64,000 nt of DNA from Virgibacillus subterraneus. GTDB taxonomy: Bacteria; Bacillota; Bacilli; Bacillales; Amphibacillaceae. The stretch lies in NCBI RefSeq assembly GCF_900110695.1, contig NZ_FOEH01000001.1:930001-994000 (forward strand). Direction: 5' to 3'. The translations under genes and the position numbers were made by a program. The notes below the pieces were generated by a model. The model had not been told where the DNA came from. It was given only the letters and a program-made list of their open reading frames with translations, and made no database searches. Positions 42,469 to 50,930 of this stretch are shown here, piece after piece (positions within the stretch are counted from its first letter, which is position 1; every line of letters begins with the position of its first letter).

Positions 42469-44082
42469 ATGAATATAGCAAATGTCATGACAATTATTGG
42501 CTTTGTGGTTGTCATTCTTATTTTAATTATAGTAGTAGTGACAGGTATTTATTTATATAACGTTGATCAGACCCAAAAGCAGCACCCGGTTCTCCGTAAC
42601 TATCCTTTATTGGGGAGAGCTCGGTATTTTTTTGAGAGTATAGGACCTGAGTTACGGCAGTATTTTTTCAATAATGATAATGAAGGAAAGCCCTTTTCAC
42701 GTAATGATTTCCAGCACATTGTGAGAAAAGCAAAGTATAAACGTGACGTTTTTGGCTTCGGATCACAGCGTGATTTTGAAGCAGAAGGGTATTATATACG
42801 GAATTCGATGTTTCCAAAGCTCACTAAGGAATTAAAAATGGATCAAAAAACAAAAGCAAAAACGAATCGTTACTTACTGATTAAGGAACCCATGTTTGCA
42901 CAAAGAGTGGAGAAGTTAGAGGAACATGAATCTTCCGTGTATCTGCTTGATGAAAAAGATACGATTGTTATAGGTGGGCAATGTAAATATCCATTTAAAG
43001 TAAGAGGTCAAATAGGTATGTCAGCAATGAGCTATGGTTCATTAGGCGAAAGGGCAATTACTGCACTCTCTGAAGGTTTGGGTATGGCAAAAGGTACGTG
43101 GATGAATACCGGGGAAGGAGGGGTTTCGGATTACCATTTAAAAGGTGGCGTTGACCTTATCATGCAAATTGGCCCCGGTATGTTTGGTGTAAGAGACCGT
43201 GAAGGCAACTTCAATTGGGATGAGTTACTTGAGAAAAGTAAGATTCCAGAATTAAAGGCTTTTGAAGTAAAACTGGCACAAGGCGCTAAGACACGTGGTG
43301 GACATGTTGATGCTGAAAAAGTTAATGAAGAAATTGCCAGAATTCGTATGGTTGAGCCATTCAAGTCTATTGACAGTCCAAATCGATTTCCTGAATATAG
43401 TGATATGCCCTCGTTATTTAATTTCATTGATCGGATCAGAGAACATACAGGGCTCCCTGTTGGAATGAAAATTGTAATTGGAAGCCACATTGAAGCAGAT
43501 GAATTAGCAAAACAAATTAGAGATACGGGAAAAGGGCCAGATTTTATAACAGTAGATGGTGGTGAGGGGGGAACGGGTGCATCTTATCAAGAACTAACAG
43601 ATAGTGTAGGTTTACCAATAAGATCTGCATTGCCTCTAGTTGATAACGCGTTGAAAAAATATGGCGTTCGTAATACTGTAAAAATTATTGCTGCAGGAAA
43701 GTTAATCTCACCGGACAAAGTTGCAATAGCGCTTGCTATGGGGGCGGATCTTGTGAATATTGCACGTGGCTTTATGATAACTGTTGGCTGTATTCAAACG
43801 CTACAATGTGCATCGAATATGTGTCCTGTTGGGGTGGCAACTACTGACCCTGATATGCAAAAAGCCCTAGTAATTAATGAAAAAAAACATCGTACAGCCA
43901 ACTATGTAATTACAATGCGAAAGGGCCTTTTCAGGGTTGCTGCCGCATCAGGGCTAGATTCACCAGTCCATTTCAAGCGTGAACATGTTGTTTATAAAGA
44001 TGAAAAAGGTAAAACCTGGTCAATGGATGATATTTACCAAACGATGATTGAAAAAGGTGGAGAAGGTTCCGCAAATGCCTAA
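42469..44082 (+). CDS. yerD: membrane-anchored FMN-binding glutamate-synthase-like protein (YerD)
   Basis: A 537-residue protein. Residues 5-28 form one membrane helix; the rest matches the central/FMN domain of the glutamate synthase large subunit. GQIGMSAMSYGSLGERAI, TVDGGEGGTGASYQELTDS and the Fe-S ligands Cys441, Cys447, Cys452 (CIQTLQCASNMCPVG) are seen. The glutaminase domain is absent, as in B. subtilis YerD. It is probably an FMN/Fe-S oxidoreductase of unknown substrate. AGAGGTGG precedes the ATG. It has its own transcription unit. Confidence 0.9.
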   Translation: MNIANVMTIIGFVVVILILIIVVVTGIYLYNVDQTQKQHPVLRNYPLLGRARYFFESIGPELRQYFFNNDNEGKPFSRNDFQHIVRKAKYKRDVFGFGSQRDFEAEGYYIRNSMFPKLTKELKMDQKTKAKTNRYLLIKEPMFAQRVEKLEEHESSVYLLDEKDTIVIGGQCKYPFKVRGQIGMSAMSYGSLGERAITALSEGLGMAKGTWMNTGEGGVSDYHLKGGVDLIMQIGPGMFGVRDREGNFNWDELLEKSKIPELKAFEVKLAQGAKTRGGHVDAEKVNEEIARIRMVEPFKSIDSPNRFPEYSDMPSLFNFIDRIREHTGLPVGMKIVIGSHIEADELAKQIRDTGKGPDFITVDGGEGGTGASYQELTDSVGLPIRSALPLVDNALKKYGVRNTVKIIAAGKLISPDKVAIALAMGADLVNIARGFMITVGCIQTLQCASNMCPVGVATTDPDMQKALVINEKKHRTANYVITMRKGLFRVAAASGLDSPVHFKREHVVYKDEKGKTWSMDDIYQTMIEKGGEGSANA

Positions 44083-44229
44083 TGTCAGCCTCTATTTGTA
44101 TTTCATTCTGGAAGTCAAGCTCATAGGACCGGTAAGCAAGGAAAGACCTTTAAGATTAGTATGTATATATTTTTGACTTATTTTGATAAACTACTCTAGG
44201 AGGAAGTTTAAAAGGAAAGGACTAATTAT

Positions 44230-44421
44230 ATGACAATTGATGGCAGGCATCGGAAGAATATTTATCCAGGGTTAGAGGTAGAAGTTATTTTAAAAAAAGA
44301 TCAGCGGAGTGGTGTACGTACAGCTGGTGTTGTAAAGGATCTCTTGACTAATTCGAGCTATCATCCACACGGAATCAAAGTACGGCTGGAGGATGGACAG
44401 GTTGGACGTGTTTGCTCATAA
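44230..44421 (+). CDS. ywbE: YwbE-family protein
   Basis: A 63-residue basic protein, the size of B. subtilis YwbE. The pattern GRHRKNIYPGLEVEVILKKDQ, then RTAGVVKDLLTNSSYHPHGIKVRL and a final GQVGRV is diagnostic of the DUF2196 family. It is a small beta-barrel-like fold of unknown function, possibly RNA binding by shape. AAAGGAAAGG precedes the ATG. A terminator follows. Confidence 0.9.
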   Translation: MTIDGRHRKNIYPGLEVEVILKKDQRSGVRTAGVVKDLLTNSSYHPHGIKVRLEDGQVGRVCS

Positions 44422-44423
44422 AT

Positions 44424-44460
44424 AATGGCAGGATTGGGGTTGAAGACCAATCCTGCCATT
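44424..44460. terminator. bidirectional terminator between ywbE and the HAD gene
   Basis: AATGGCAGGATTGG/CCAATCCTGCCATT, a perfect 14-bp stem with a 9-nt loop, flanked by AAATA and TCATTT. It serves two convergent genes. Confidence 0.9.
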
Positions 44461-44464
44461 TCAT

Positions 44465-45250
44465 TTAAACGGTTAAACCTAACTTTTTTAGTCCATTAAC
44501 TATTCCATCATCTGAGACAGTGGTTGTTTTATCCTTGGCATAATGGAATAGTTCTTTAGGAGCGTTTCCCATTGCAAAACCTTCTCCAACAGCTTGAAGC
44601 ATTTCTTTATCATTCATACCATCGCCAAAAGCTATCGCTTGTTCACGTGGAATATCCAGCAGATCAAGCACCTTATCAACAGCAATTCCTTTGTTAACGT
44701 TTTTGCGAATAATATCATAGCAATGCTCGACACCAGGTACATGAACTGGAGATAAATGAATATTAGCTCCCAATTCATATAGGGCAGGCTGTGATGGGGA
44801 TAAATTCATTAATGTTGCACCTAATATTTGATCTTTATGCTCCCCATTGTAGAGCTCGCTTTTTTTCATTTGAAATGTATCAATAAAATGGGTGACAAGT
44901 GGCCGTGTTAGTGTCGTGTAGTAACTCGTATCCCTTGTGTATAATACCAGTTCATGATCATTTTTTTTAGCTATATCCAAAAATTGTTCTACGGTGTTCT
45001 TATCCATTGGTTCATTTACAACTGTCTTATCACGATAGACTGCAAATGCACCATTATACCCGATGTAGGAGTGGATATCGAGTTCTTTTGCTAAATCGTC
45101 AATTTCATGTAACGGACGACCTGTAGCGAGAAACACTTCAACACCCTGTTCTTTAACTTTCGCTATAGCATTTTTTGTGGATTCAGTATACGTGTGATCT
45201 GGTTTTAAGATAGTACCATCAATATCGAGAAATAATATCTTGTATGTCAT
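44465..45250 (-). CDS. Cof-type HAD-superfamily phosphatase
   Basis: A 261-residue cytosolic hydrolase. Motif I is FLDIDGT (nucleophile Asp9), motif II is ATGRP, and the C-terminal metal motif is IAFGDGMNDKEML. The C2B cap domain lies between. Length is normal for the Cof/YkrA group, which dephosphorylate sugar phosphates, FMN or PLP. AGGAGATC precedes the ATG. Substrate unknown; single gene. Confidence 0.92.
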   Translation of the reverse strand: MTYKILFLDIDGTILKPDHTYTESTKNAIAKVKEQGVEVFLATGRPLHEIDDLAKELDIHSYIGYNGAFAVYRDKTVVNEPMDKNTVEQFLDIAKKNDHELVLYTRDTSYYTTLTRPLVTHFIDTFQMKKSELYNGEHKDQILGATLMNLSPSQPALYELGANIHLSPVHVPGVEHCYDIIRKNVNKGIAVDKVLDLLDIPREQAIAFGDGMNDKEMLQAVGEGFAMGNAPKELFHYAKDKTTTVSDDGIVNGLKKLGLTV

Positions 45251-45542
45251 ATAGATCTCCTTGTGTATTTATTTGCAGTTAATATAGGCTTGGCAATGCA
45301 ATAAGCCATATTTTCTTAATATATATCGTATTTTAACACAGGCTGGAATTATTGTGTGTAAATATGTTTAACTTCCATCACTAGGGTTAGAGTGCTTTAC
45401 TATACCGTATTTCATAAAAGAAGTGTATAAATTATGGCTAATGCAATATTTAACAGGGGTAAAATTACGTAGTCATCAGAAAATAACACTGAACAGGTTA
45501 GGTCTTATTACTGTTCAAAAACCCACGAGGAGTGATTCAGTT

Positions 45543-45746
45543 ATGGCAGGTAACAATAATCGTAATGATTTGTTAGTGCCTGGTGCGGATAATGCAATGA
45601 ATCGCATGAAAGAGGAAATTGCAAGTGAGTTTGGTGTTCAGACTGGTGCTGACACAACTGCACGCGAAAACGGATCAGTGGGCGGCGAAATGGTTAAACG
45701 AATGATCAAAATCGCTGAATCAAGCATGTCTGATACAAATAAGTAG
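45543..45746 (+). CDS. alpha/beta-type small acid-soluble spore protein
   Basis: A 67-residue SASP. The core is LLVPGADNAMNRMKEEIASEFGV with the GPR protease cleavage site after EIASE; VGGEMVKRMIKIAE is the conserved C-terminal DNA-binding helix. GAGGAGTG lies 7 nt before the ATG at 45543; the longer frame from 45423 is not needed. It coats forespore DNA in the A-form and protects against UV and heat, and shows that the organism makes endospores. Sigma-G control is expected, but I could not see a clear promoter in 45251-45542. Confidence 0.95.
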   Translation: MAGNNNRNDLLVPGADNAMNRMKEEIASEFGVQTGADTTARENGSVGGEMVKRMIKIAESSMSDTNK

Positions 45747-45767
45747 CGTTTGTATTAGTGATGCGGG

Positions 45768-45808
45768 AAGTCATCCTAACTGTAAGTCAGTTAGGGTGGC
45801 TTTGTTTA
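45768..45808 (+). terminator. terminator after the SASP gene
   Basis: AAGTCATCCTAACTG/CAGTTAGGGTGGCTT, a long stem with G-U wobbles and a 5-nt loop, then TGTTTA. It begins 22 nt after the stop. Confidence 0.75.
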
Positions 45809-45876
45809 GCCAGAAAGTATAAATCCTTTCTTACTAAGTGCAACTAAGACAAGTGTTTTGTCGATAAGCCAAGTTT
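45809..45876 (+). repeat. dispersed double-hairpin repeat, copy 5
   Basis: AGCCAGAAAGTATAAATCC, then TTTCTTACTAAGTGCAACTAAG, then TGTCGATAAGCCAAGTTTTT. It is a shortened copy of the 8288 family that follows the SASP terminator directly. Confidence 0.75.
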
Positions 45877-45898
45877 TTACCTACCGTTAAAATTTAAT

Positions 45899-45921
45899 AA
45901 GTATACTTAGGTATACTTACA
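45899..45921 (+). promoter_or_regulatory. direct repeat GTATACTTA upstream of the SinI-like gene
   Basis: Two GTATACTTA half-units, 11 bp apart, each containing the palindrome GTATAC, lie about 110 bp before the SinI-like gene. An AT-rich stretch with TATAAT-like boxes follows. It is a candidate binding site for a regulator; which one is not known. Confidence 0.35.
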
Positions 45922-46029
45922 TATTTCAATTTTTTTTTGTATGGTTATAATATACACTTTTTGAGTATGGTATAGGAATATATAACCAGATTTGAATTTA
46001 CATAAACATGATTACATGGGGGGAATTAA

Positions 46030-46155
46030 ATGAATGATCAGTTTATGATTGCGCTTGATGAGGAATGGGTTGCGTTAGTGCAGGAGGCCAAGGCAGCGGG
46101 TTTAAGAATTGAAGAAATTAGAGAGTTTTTACGGGAAGATCATGGTGAAGAATAA
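46030..46155 (+). CDS. SinI-like anti-repressor peptide
   Basis: A 41-residue protein. LDEEWVALVQEAKAAG followed by IEEIREFL matches the SinI dimerisation helices (B. subtilis LDQEWVELMVEAKEA, then PEEIRKYL). A strong site, GGGGGGA, lies 6 nt before the ATG. SinI binds and inactivates SinR, releasing biofilm and matrix genes. The C-terminal tail of B. subtilis SinI (57 residues) is missing, but the helical hairpin is complete. No sinR is next to it, so its partner must lie elsewhere or be a SinR-like protein. Confidence 0.82.
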   Translation: MNDQFMIALDEEWVALVQEAKAAGLRIEEIREFLREDHGEE

Positions 46156-46200
46156 TTTTTTTTACATTTATCGTTCTATTTAAAGAACAAGTTAAATGGA

Positions 46201-46234
46201 AACGAACCTGTCATTAGTGGGTTCGTTTTGTTTT
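46201..46234 (+). terminator. terminator after the SinI-like gene
   Basis: AACGAACC/GGTTCGTT, 8 bp and perfect, 11-nt loop, then TTGTTTTG; 45 nt after the stop. Confidence 0.8.
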
Positions 46235-46403
46235 GTGAAATAAAAGAAACTAGCCCTGGTATAAAAGTATTTAAAAGTAATCTGAATTTTTTTAAATCAA
46301 TTTGCAGGACTTTTTTAGTATAATAAAGAAATATTAATGTATAAGTATTAATATGTTTTAGGAGGTAGTACTTTAAATAAATAATTGAAAGGAGCATGAG
46401 AGT

Positions 46404-47957
46404 ATGGAGTTTGGAATACTATCGTTATTGCCCCCAGTTATTGCGATCTTGCTGGCGTTAGTAACCCGGAACGTTATACCTGCGTTATTTGCTGGTGTCT
46501 GGCTGGGTGCAACGATGATGCATGATTGGAATCCACTAATGGGATTGTATGCAAGTTTTGGTGATTTTATCATACCAAACGTGGGGAGCGAATGGAGTGC
46601 AACAGTTTTAATTTATTGTGGACTATTTGGGGTGTTAATTGCATTCCTGCAAAAAACAGGAGGTGCTAACGCTATAGCACATGCAATCTCTAAAAAGGTG
46701 AAAACGCCAAGGGGTGCACAAAGTTCAACTTTCTTATTCGGTATTATTATTTTCTTTGAAGACTATTTTAACGCACTTACGGTTGGAAGTGTTATGCGCT
46801 CGGTAACGGATAAAATGCGTGTATCAAGAGAAAAACTTGCATATATTGTTGATTCTACCTCTGCACCAATGTGTCTATTAGCACCTGTATCGACATGGGT
46901 TGTTTTTGTTATGGGGCTTATTGGTGCACAGTTTGTGGAGCTTGGTATGACAGGATCAGAGTATATGACATATATTTTCACGATACCGTTTAACTTTTAT
47001 TCAATCCTGGCATTGGCTCTTGTTGCAATTATTGTCTTTATGAAATGGGATTATGGTCCAATGGCTAAAGCTGAATATCGTGCACGTACAACTGGAGAAG
47101 TCATTCGTAAGGGTGCCGAGCCCCCATCAGATGATCAAATGAAAGATGTTGAAATTGCTGAAGGTCATACACCTAAAATGCGAAATATGATTGTTCCGAT
47201 TGTAGTGCTTATTGGTCTCATTCCACCATTATTTTTATGGACAGGTGGGTTTCCAGAAAAAGATTTTGTTGCGGCAGTTGGTGAAGCTGACGGTGGGAAA
47301 TCAATATTAATTGCTGCCTTTTCAGCTGGAATAGTTGCTCTTGTTATGGGCATGCAGCAAAAGCTGTTTTCATTTAAAGAAGCTATGTCTATTTATGTAA
47401 GTGGTTTTAGGAGTATGATGCTCGTATATATTATTTTAACATTGGCATGGTCGATTGGAAGTGTAACATCTGAACTGGGAACAGCAGCATATATTGTTGA
47501 CTTTGCGGAACAGACTGCTTCGCCAGCGATAATCCCGGTATTACTGTTCATTATTGGTGCAATTGTTGCTTTTACAACAGGCACTTCGTATGGAACATTT
47601 GCTATCATGGTTCCAATAGCAATGCCGATTGCTGATTCAATGGACATATCAATGTACCTGGCAATTGCTGCAGTACTTAGTGGCGGAATCTTTGGTGATC
47701 ATTGTTCGCCGATTTCCGATACTACTATCTTGTCTTCAGCAGGGTCTGCAAGTGACCATATTGATCACGTAAATACCCAGATCCCATATGCGATAACAGC
47801 AGGAATTTCTGGTATAGTCTCATTCCTGGTTGCGGGTATATCAGGTTCTGCAGTTCTCTCTATTATTATAGGTGTTATCACGCTAGTTATATTGGCCTTC
47901 ATTTTAAACAGGGTATGGGGACAGAAAATACCGAATGAATCGAATTTAGCTGCTTAA
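46404..47957 (+). CDS. NhaC-family Na+/H+ antiporter
   Basis: A 517-residue polytopic protein with about 12 helices. Signatures are LALVTRNVIPALFAGVWLG, FEDYFNALTVGSVMR, VDSTSAPMCLLAPVSTW, TGTSYGTFAIMVPIAMP and GGIFGDHCSPISDTTILSS, all typical of NhaC/YheL-like carriers. It exports Na+ in exchange for protons, or possibly exchanges organic acids as MleN does. GAAAGGAG precedes the ATG. It is a single gene whose leader carries the GCAGGACTTTT motif at 46299. Confidence 0.92.
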   Translation: MEFGILSLLPPVIAILLALVTRNVIPALFAGVWLGATMMHDWNPLMGLYASFGDFIIPNVGSEWSATVLIYCGLFGVLIAFLQKTGGANAIAHAISKKVKTPRGAQSSTFLFGIIIFFEDYFNALTVGSVMRSVTDKMRVSREKLAYIVDSTSAPMCLLAPVSTWVVFVMGLIGAQFVELGMTGSEYMTYIFTIPFNFYSILALALVAIIVFMKWDYGPMAKAEYRARTTGEVIRKGAEPPSDDQMKDVEIAEGHTPKMRNMIVPIVVLIGLIPPLFLWTGGFPEKDFVAAVGEADGGKSILIAAFSAGIVALVMGMQQKLFSFKEAMSIYVSGFRSMMLVYIILTLAWSIGSVTSELGTAAYIVDFAEQTASPAIIPVLLFIIGAIVAFTTGTSYGTFAIMVPIAMPIADSMDISMYLAIAAVLSGGIFGDHCSPISDTTILSSAGSASDHIDHVNTQIPYAITAGISGIVSFLVAGISGSAVLSIIIGVITLVILAFILNRVWGQKIPNESNLAA

Positions 47958-48042
47958 AAATGAATACTCTTTTCGTAAGTTTTTAATTTTCGCAATTGAT
48001 ATTAACTGCAAGTGAAAAAATACTTGAGTGTGCTATTGCACC

Positions 48043-48190
48043 GCTTCGGAAATACACTAGCGCGCACCTTAGAGCGGCTGGCAAGCTTCCTCGTGCTACG
48101 CAGTGCGGGATCTCGCCGAAGCCTTTCATACTGCATAAGTGCAATTTTGCTATCACCAAAATGATTGGTAAATGCCAGGTTCTCTAAGAA
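48043..48190 (+). repeat. composite structured repeat after the NhaC gene
   Basis: GCTTCGG (from 48050) and CCGAAGC (near 48116) bracket a GC-rich stem-loop segment containing GCGGCTGGCAAGCTTCCTCG. To its right, CATACTGCATAAGTGCAATTT resembles the centre of the 8288 double-hairpin family. The picture is one element inserted into, or fused with, another. Nothing coding is seen in 47958-48294. Confidence 0.5.
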
Positions 48191-48210
48191 TATAGTCATA
48201 ATGAAAGCAA

Positions 48211-48244
48211 AAAGAGTAACTGCTTATGTTGACAGTTACTCTTT
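48211..48244. terminator. bidirectional terminator between NhaC and the M3 peptidase
   Basis: AAAGAGTAACTG/CAGTTACTCTTT, 12 bp and perfect, with a 10-nt loop, flanked by A-run and T-containing sequence; it suits both convergent genes. Confidence 0.85.
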
Positions 48245-48294
48245 ATTAGTTTTGGAACACTCACTACGGTGCTGGGCAGGCATTTCGCTTTTGT

Positions 48295-49992
48295 TTACAA
48301 TGATTTATCATCTACTGAATACAACCAATTTTTAATTGAGTCAACGATCGATTCAACGGTTCCTTCTTCAAATGGTGAGCGGAGATTAGCGGCTTCGACA
48401 AGACCCAGGAACGATTTTGTTCCACCTAATTTACATAAGTTTAGATAGTCGCTCCAGGCATTATCGTTTTCATCTAGTGATCGTTTCCAGAATTGAAATG
48501 CGCACATTTGAGCCAAAGTGTAGTCGATATAATAAAATGGAGCTTCGTAAATATGACCTTGACGCTGCCAGAAACTCCCTGCTTCCAAATAAGCATTGCC
48601 ATCATAGTCGCGATGGGGCAGGTAAATTTCTTCAAGTTTTCTCCATGCTTGTTTACGTTCATCTGGAGTCCAATCTGGGTTCTCATAAACTAAATGCTGA
48701 AATTCATCAACTGCAACACCATATGGGAGGAACTGTAAACCTTCTGATAAGTGAACGTACTTATATTTTTCAGTATCTTCCTTAAAAAATAGCTCCATCC
48801 ATGGCCATGTGAAGAATTCCATACTCATCGAATGAATTTCTGCTGATTCATATGTCGGCATTAAGTACTCTGGAATTCCTATGTTACGACTGGAATAAAA
48901 TTGAAATGCATGTCCTGCTTCATGTGTTAAAACATCGACATCACCTGAGGTACCGTTAAAGTTCGCGAAAATGAATGGTGATTGATAATCTTCGATGAAT
49001 GTACAGTACCCACCAGCCTCTTTGCCTTTTTTTGCTTCAAGATCCATAAGGTTTCGATCAAGCATATATTGGAAGAATTCTTTCGTTTCCTGTGAAAGTT
49101 CTTCGTACATCTTTTTCCCGTTTTCAATAATCCATTCGGGTGTCCCTTTTGGTGTTGCATTTCCTGTTTGGAATCTGAAGTTTTCATCATAAAACTTGAG
49201 TGAATTAAGACCAATTCTCTCTGCTTGTTTTTCGTAAAGTTTAGTAGCAAGGGGAACGATTGATTCGCGGACTTGTTTTCGAAAAATATCAACCATATCA
49301 GCGTTGTAATCGATACGCAGCATTCTTACGTAACCAAGCTCGACGAAATTTTTGTAACCTAATGTTGTTGCGATTTTATGCCGTGTTTTAACAAGCTGGT
49401 CGTATATGTCATCAAATTCCTTTGCATGCCCGGCAAAGAAACCTGCACTTGCTTCAACAGCTTCTTTTCGAACTAATCGGTCCTTACTTTCGGTAAATGG
49501 TGAAAGCTGTGCCAATGTATATGTCTCTCCCTGAAACTCAACCTCGGCCGAAGCGACCAGTTTTGAGTACTGGGATGATAACCTGTTTTCTTTTTGTAGC
49601 AGTTTAATAACTTCAGGTGAAAAAGACTTAATTTGGTAGTCAGCAATTTGAAATAATTGCTTGCCCCATTTTTTCTCCAGTTCATCACGAAAAGATGATT
49701 TTACCAGTTCTTTGTAAAATAACGTGTCCAGTTCTTGTATTTCTGGTTCGATCTCGTCGAAAAAATCCCGTTCTTTCTGATAGTAATCATCATTTGTATC
49801 AATCGATGCACGAATATAAACTAGGTTAGAGAGTGTTGACAACCGGTTGCGGAATTCATTTATTTTCGTGATAGCTTCATTTTGCTGATCAATTGATTTT
49901 GCTTTTATGAAATTTTCTATTAGTGCGTTGAACGTCTTCTTTTCCTGCTGCATGTCAGGTCGTTCATATGTATAACTTTCAAAAGACAGCAT
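48295..49992 (-). CDS. M3-family oligoendopeptidase (PepF-like)
   Basis: A 565-residue cytosolic zinc peptidase with the HEAGH zinc motif (357-361) in DVLTHEAGHAFQF and the third ligand region in YESAEIHSMSMEFF. ATG at 49992 has AAGGAGG 8 nt upstream; the frame upstream of it is not needed. The family trims oligopeptides of 6-20 residues. It is a single gene. Confidence 0.92.
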   Translation of the reverse strand: MLSFESYTYERPDMQQEKKTFNALIENFIKAKSIDQQNEAITKINEFRNRLSTLSNLVYIRASIDTNDDYYQKERDFFDEIEPEIQELDTLFYKELVKSSFRDELEKKWGKQLFQIADYQIKSFSPEVIKLLQKENRLSSQYSKLVASAEVEFQGETYTLAQLSPFTESKDRLVRKEAVEASAGFFAGHAKEFDDIYDQLVKTRHKIATTLGYKNFVELGYVRMLRIDYNADMVDIFRKQVRESIVPLATKLYEKQAERIGLNSLKFYDENFRFQTGNATPKGTPEWIIENGKKMYEELSQETKEFFQYMLDRNLMDLEAKKGKEAGGYCTFIEDYQSPFIFANFNGTSGDVDVLTHEAGHAFQFYSSRNIGIPEYLMPTYESAEIHSMSMEFFTWPWMELFFKEDTEKYKYVHLSEGLQFLPYGVAVDEFQHLVYENPDWTPDERKQAWRKLEEIYLPHRDYDGNAYLEAGSFWQRQGHIYEAPFYYIDYTLAQMCAFQFWKRSLDENDNAWSDYLNLCKLGGTKSFLGLVEAANLRSPFEEGTVESIVDSIKNWLYSVDDKSL

Positions 49993-50048
49993 GGTATACC
50001 TCCTTGTTATAATTATCGTATTCGACATTTTTCGGCGAAATCCTTTTT

Positions 50049-50115
50049 TAGCAGTTAAGAAATTATAAATACTTTCTTACTGCTAAGTGTACTTTAACAT
50101 TCCGCTGCTAAGGCT
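50049..50115 (+). repeat. dispersed double-hairpin repeat, copy 6 (hairpin one only)
   Basis: AGCAGTTAAGAAATTATAAA, then TACTTTCTTACTGCTAAGTG, keeps hairpin one, with the second part replaced by unrelated sequence except CTAAGGCTTG further on. It lies upstream of the minus-strand peptidase gene. 50116-50262 shows no other feature. Confidence 0.65.
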
Positions 50116-50262
50116 TGCACTCCAAAGTATATGGGGTTCCAGGAAAGTAAAATACGCTTTCATATCGATCGCTTTAAAGATATCAAATTTTTTAAAGAAG
50201 GTAAAAGTTATCTGTTAATATGTGATATACTATCTTTCTAAAATGATTCGGAGGTTTTTTGC

Positions 50263-50490
50263 ATGAAGCCAAAATTTGAACTAACAAAAGAGAAGAAAGC
50301 AGGAATTGTGGAGTCAATCAAAAGATATTTTTCGGAGGAGCGTGATGAAGAAATAGGAGACCTTGCTGCAATGTTAATGCTGGAATTTTTTATGGAAGAG
50401 ATTGGTCCAGTATTTTATAATTTGGGTGTTGAAGACAGTCATGCATATGTTGATGAGAAATTGGATGATCTCTTTGGGATTATGAAATGA
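50263..50490 (+). CDS. DUF2164-family protein
   Basis: A 75-residue acidic protein. IKRYFSEERDEEIGDLAA, then MLEFFMEEIGPVFYNLGVED, is the DUF2164 pattern (YF-EERDEEIGDL, EEIGP-YN). CGGAGG precedes the ATG. Function unknown; widely spread in bacilli. Confidence 0.9.
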   Translation: MKPKFELTKEKKAGIVESIKRYFSEERDEEIGDLAAMLMLEFFMEEIGPVFYNLGVEDSHAYVDEKLDDLFGIMK

Positions 50491-50583
50491 ATATAATTCT
50501 GAAATATATGATAACTTAATTGACTTAATGAAAGTTCCTAGATAGACTGAATTATAATAGCAGAATAATGATGAGGTGATATT

Positions 50584-50862
50584 ATGTTTGTTACCACTGT
50601 GATTATTGCACTTGTACTAACAGTTGCACTGATGATTTTAAACATTATCCTGAGTAAGGTATCATCCCAAGACAGGTATATCATGTATATGCCAGGGGTT
50701 GTGTTGTTCGCAACAGGATTACTCTTATTCATGATTGCAACTATGGCTGGAAAAATTGAAATTACTGGGTTAGGTCTTGGAGGATGGGGGATAGCATGTT
50801 TGTTCGCTTCAGCAATTCAATTTACTGTTACATCAATAGTTGACACAAGCACGCATTCCTGA
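50584..50862 (+). CDS. small membrane protein (YesK-like)
   Basis: A 92-residue protein with three hydrophobic segments (about 3-24, 33-53 and 62-84) joined by short loops. It is like the YesK group of small Bacillus membrane proteins. ATGAGGTGAT precedes the ATG. Function unknown. A bidirectional terminator follows. Confidence 0.7.
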   Translation: MFVTTVIIALVLTVALMILNIILSKVSSQDRYIMYMPGVVLFATGLLLFMIATMAGKIEITGLGLGGWGIACLFASAIQFTVTSIVDTSTHS

Positions 50863-50884
50863 GTACAGCATCAAAGCAATAATA

Positions 50885-50926
50885 AAATCGGCTTTGGGAT
50901 AACTTAACATCCCAAAGCCGATTTTT
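50885..50926. terminator. bidirectional terminator
   Basis: AAATCGGCTTTGGGAT and ATCCCAAAGCCGATTT form a 16-bp perfect stem with an 8-nt loop and flanking A and T runs, between two convergent genes. Confidence 0.95.
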
Positions 50927-50930
50927 CACT

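Noticed and set aside
47996-48187. 63-codon open frames on both strands after the NhaC gene
   Set aside because: They cover the composite repeat and are mutually antisense artefacts.
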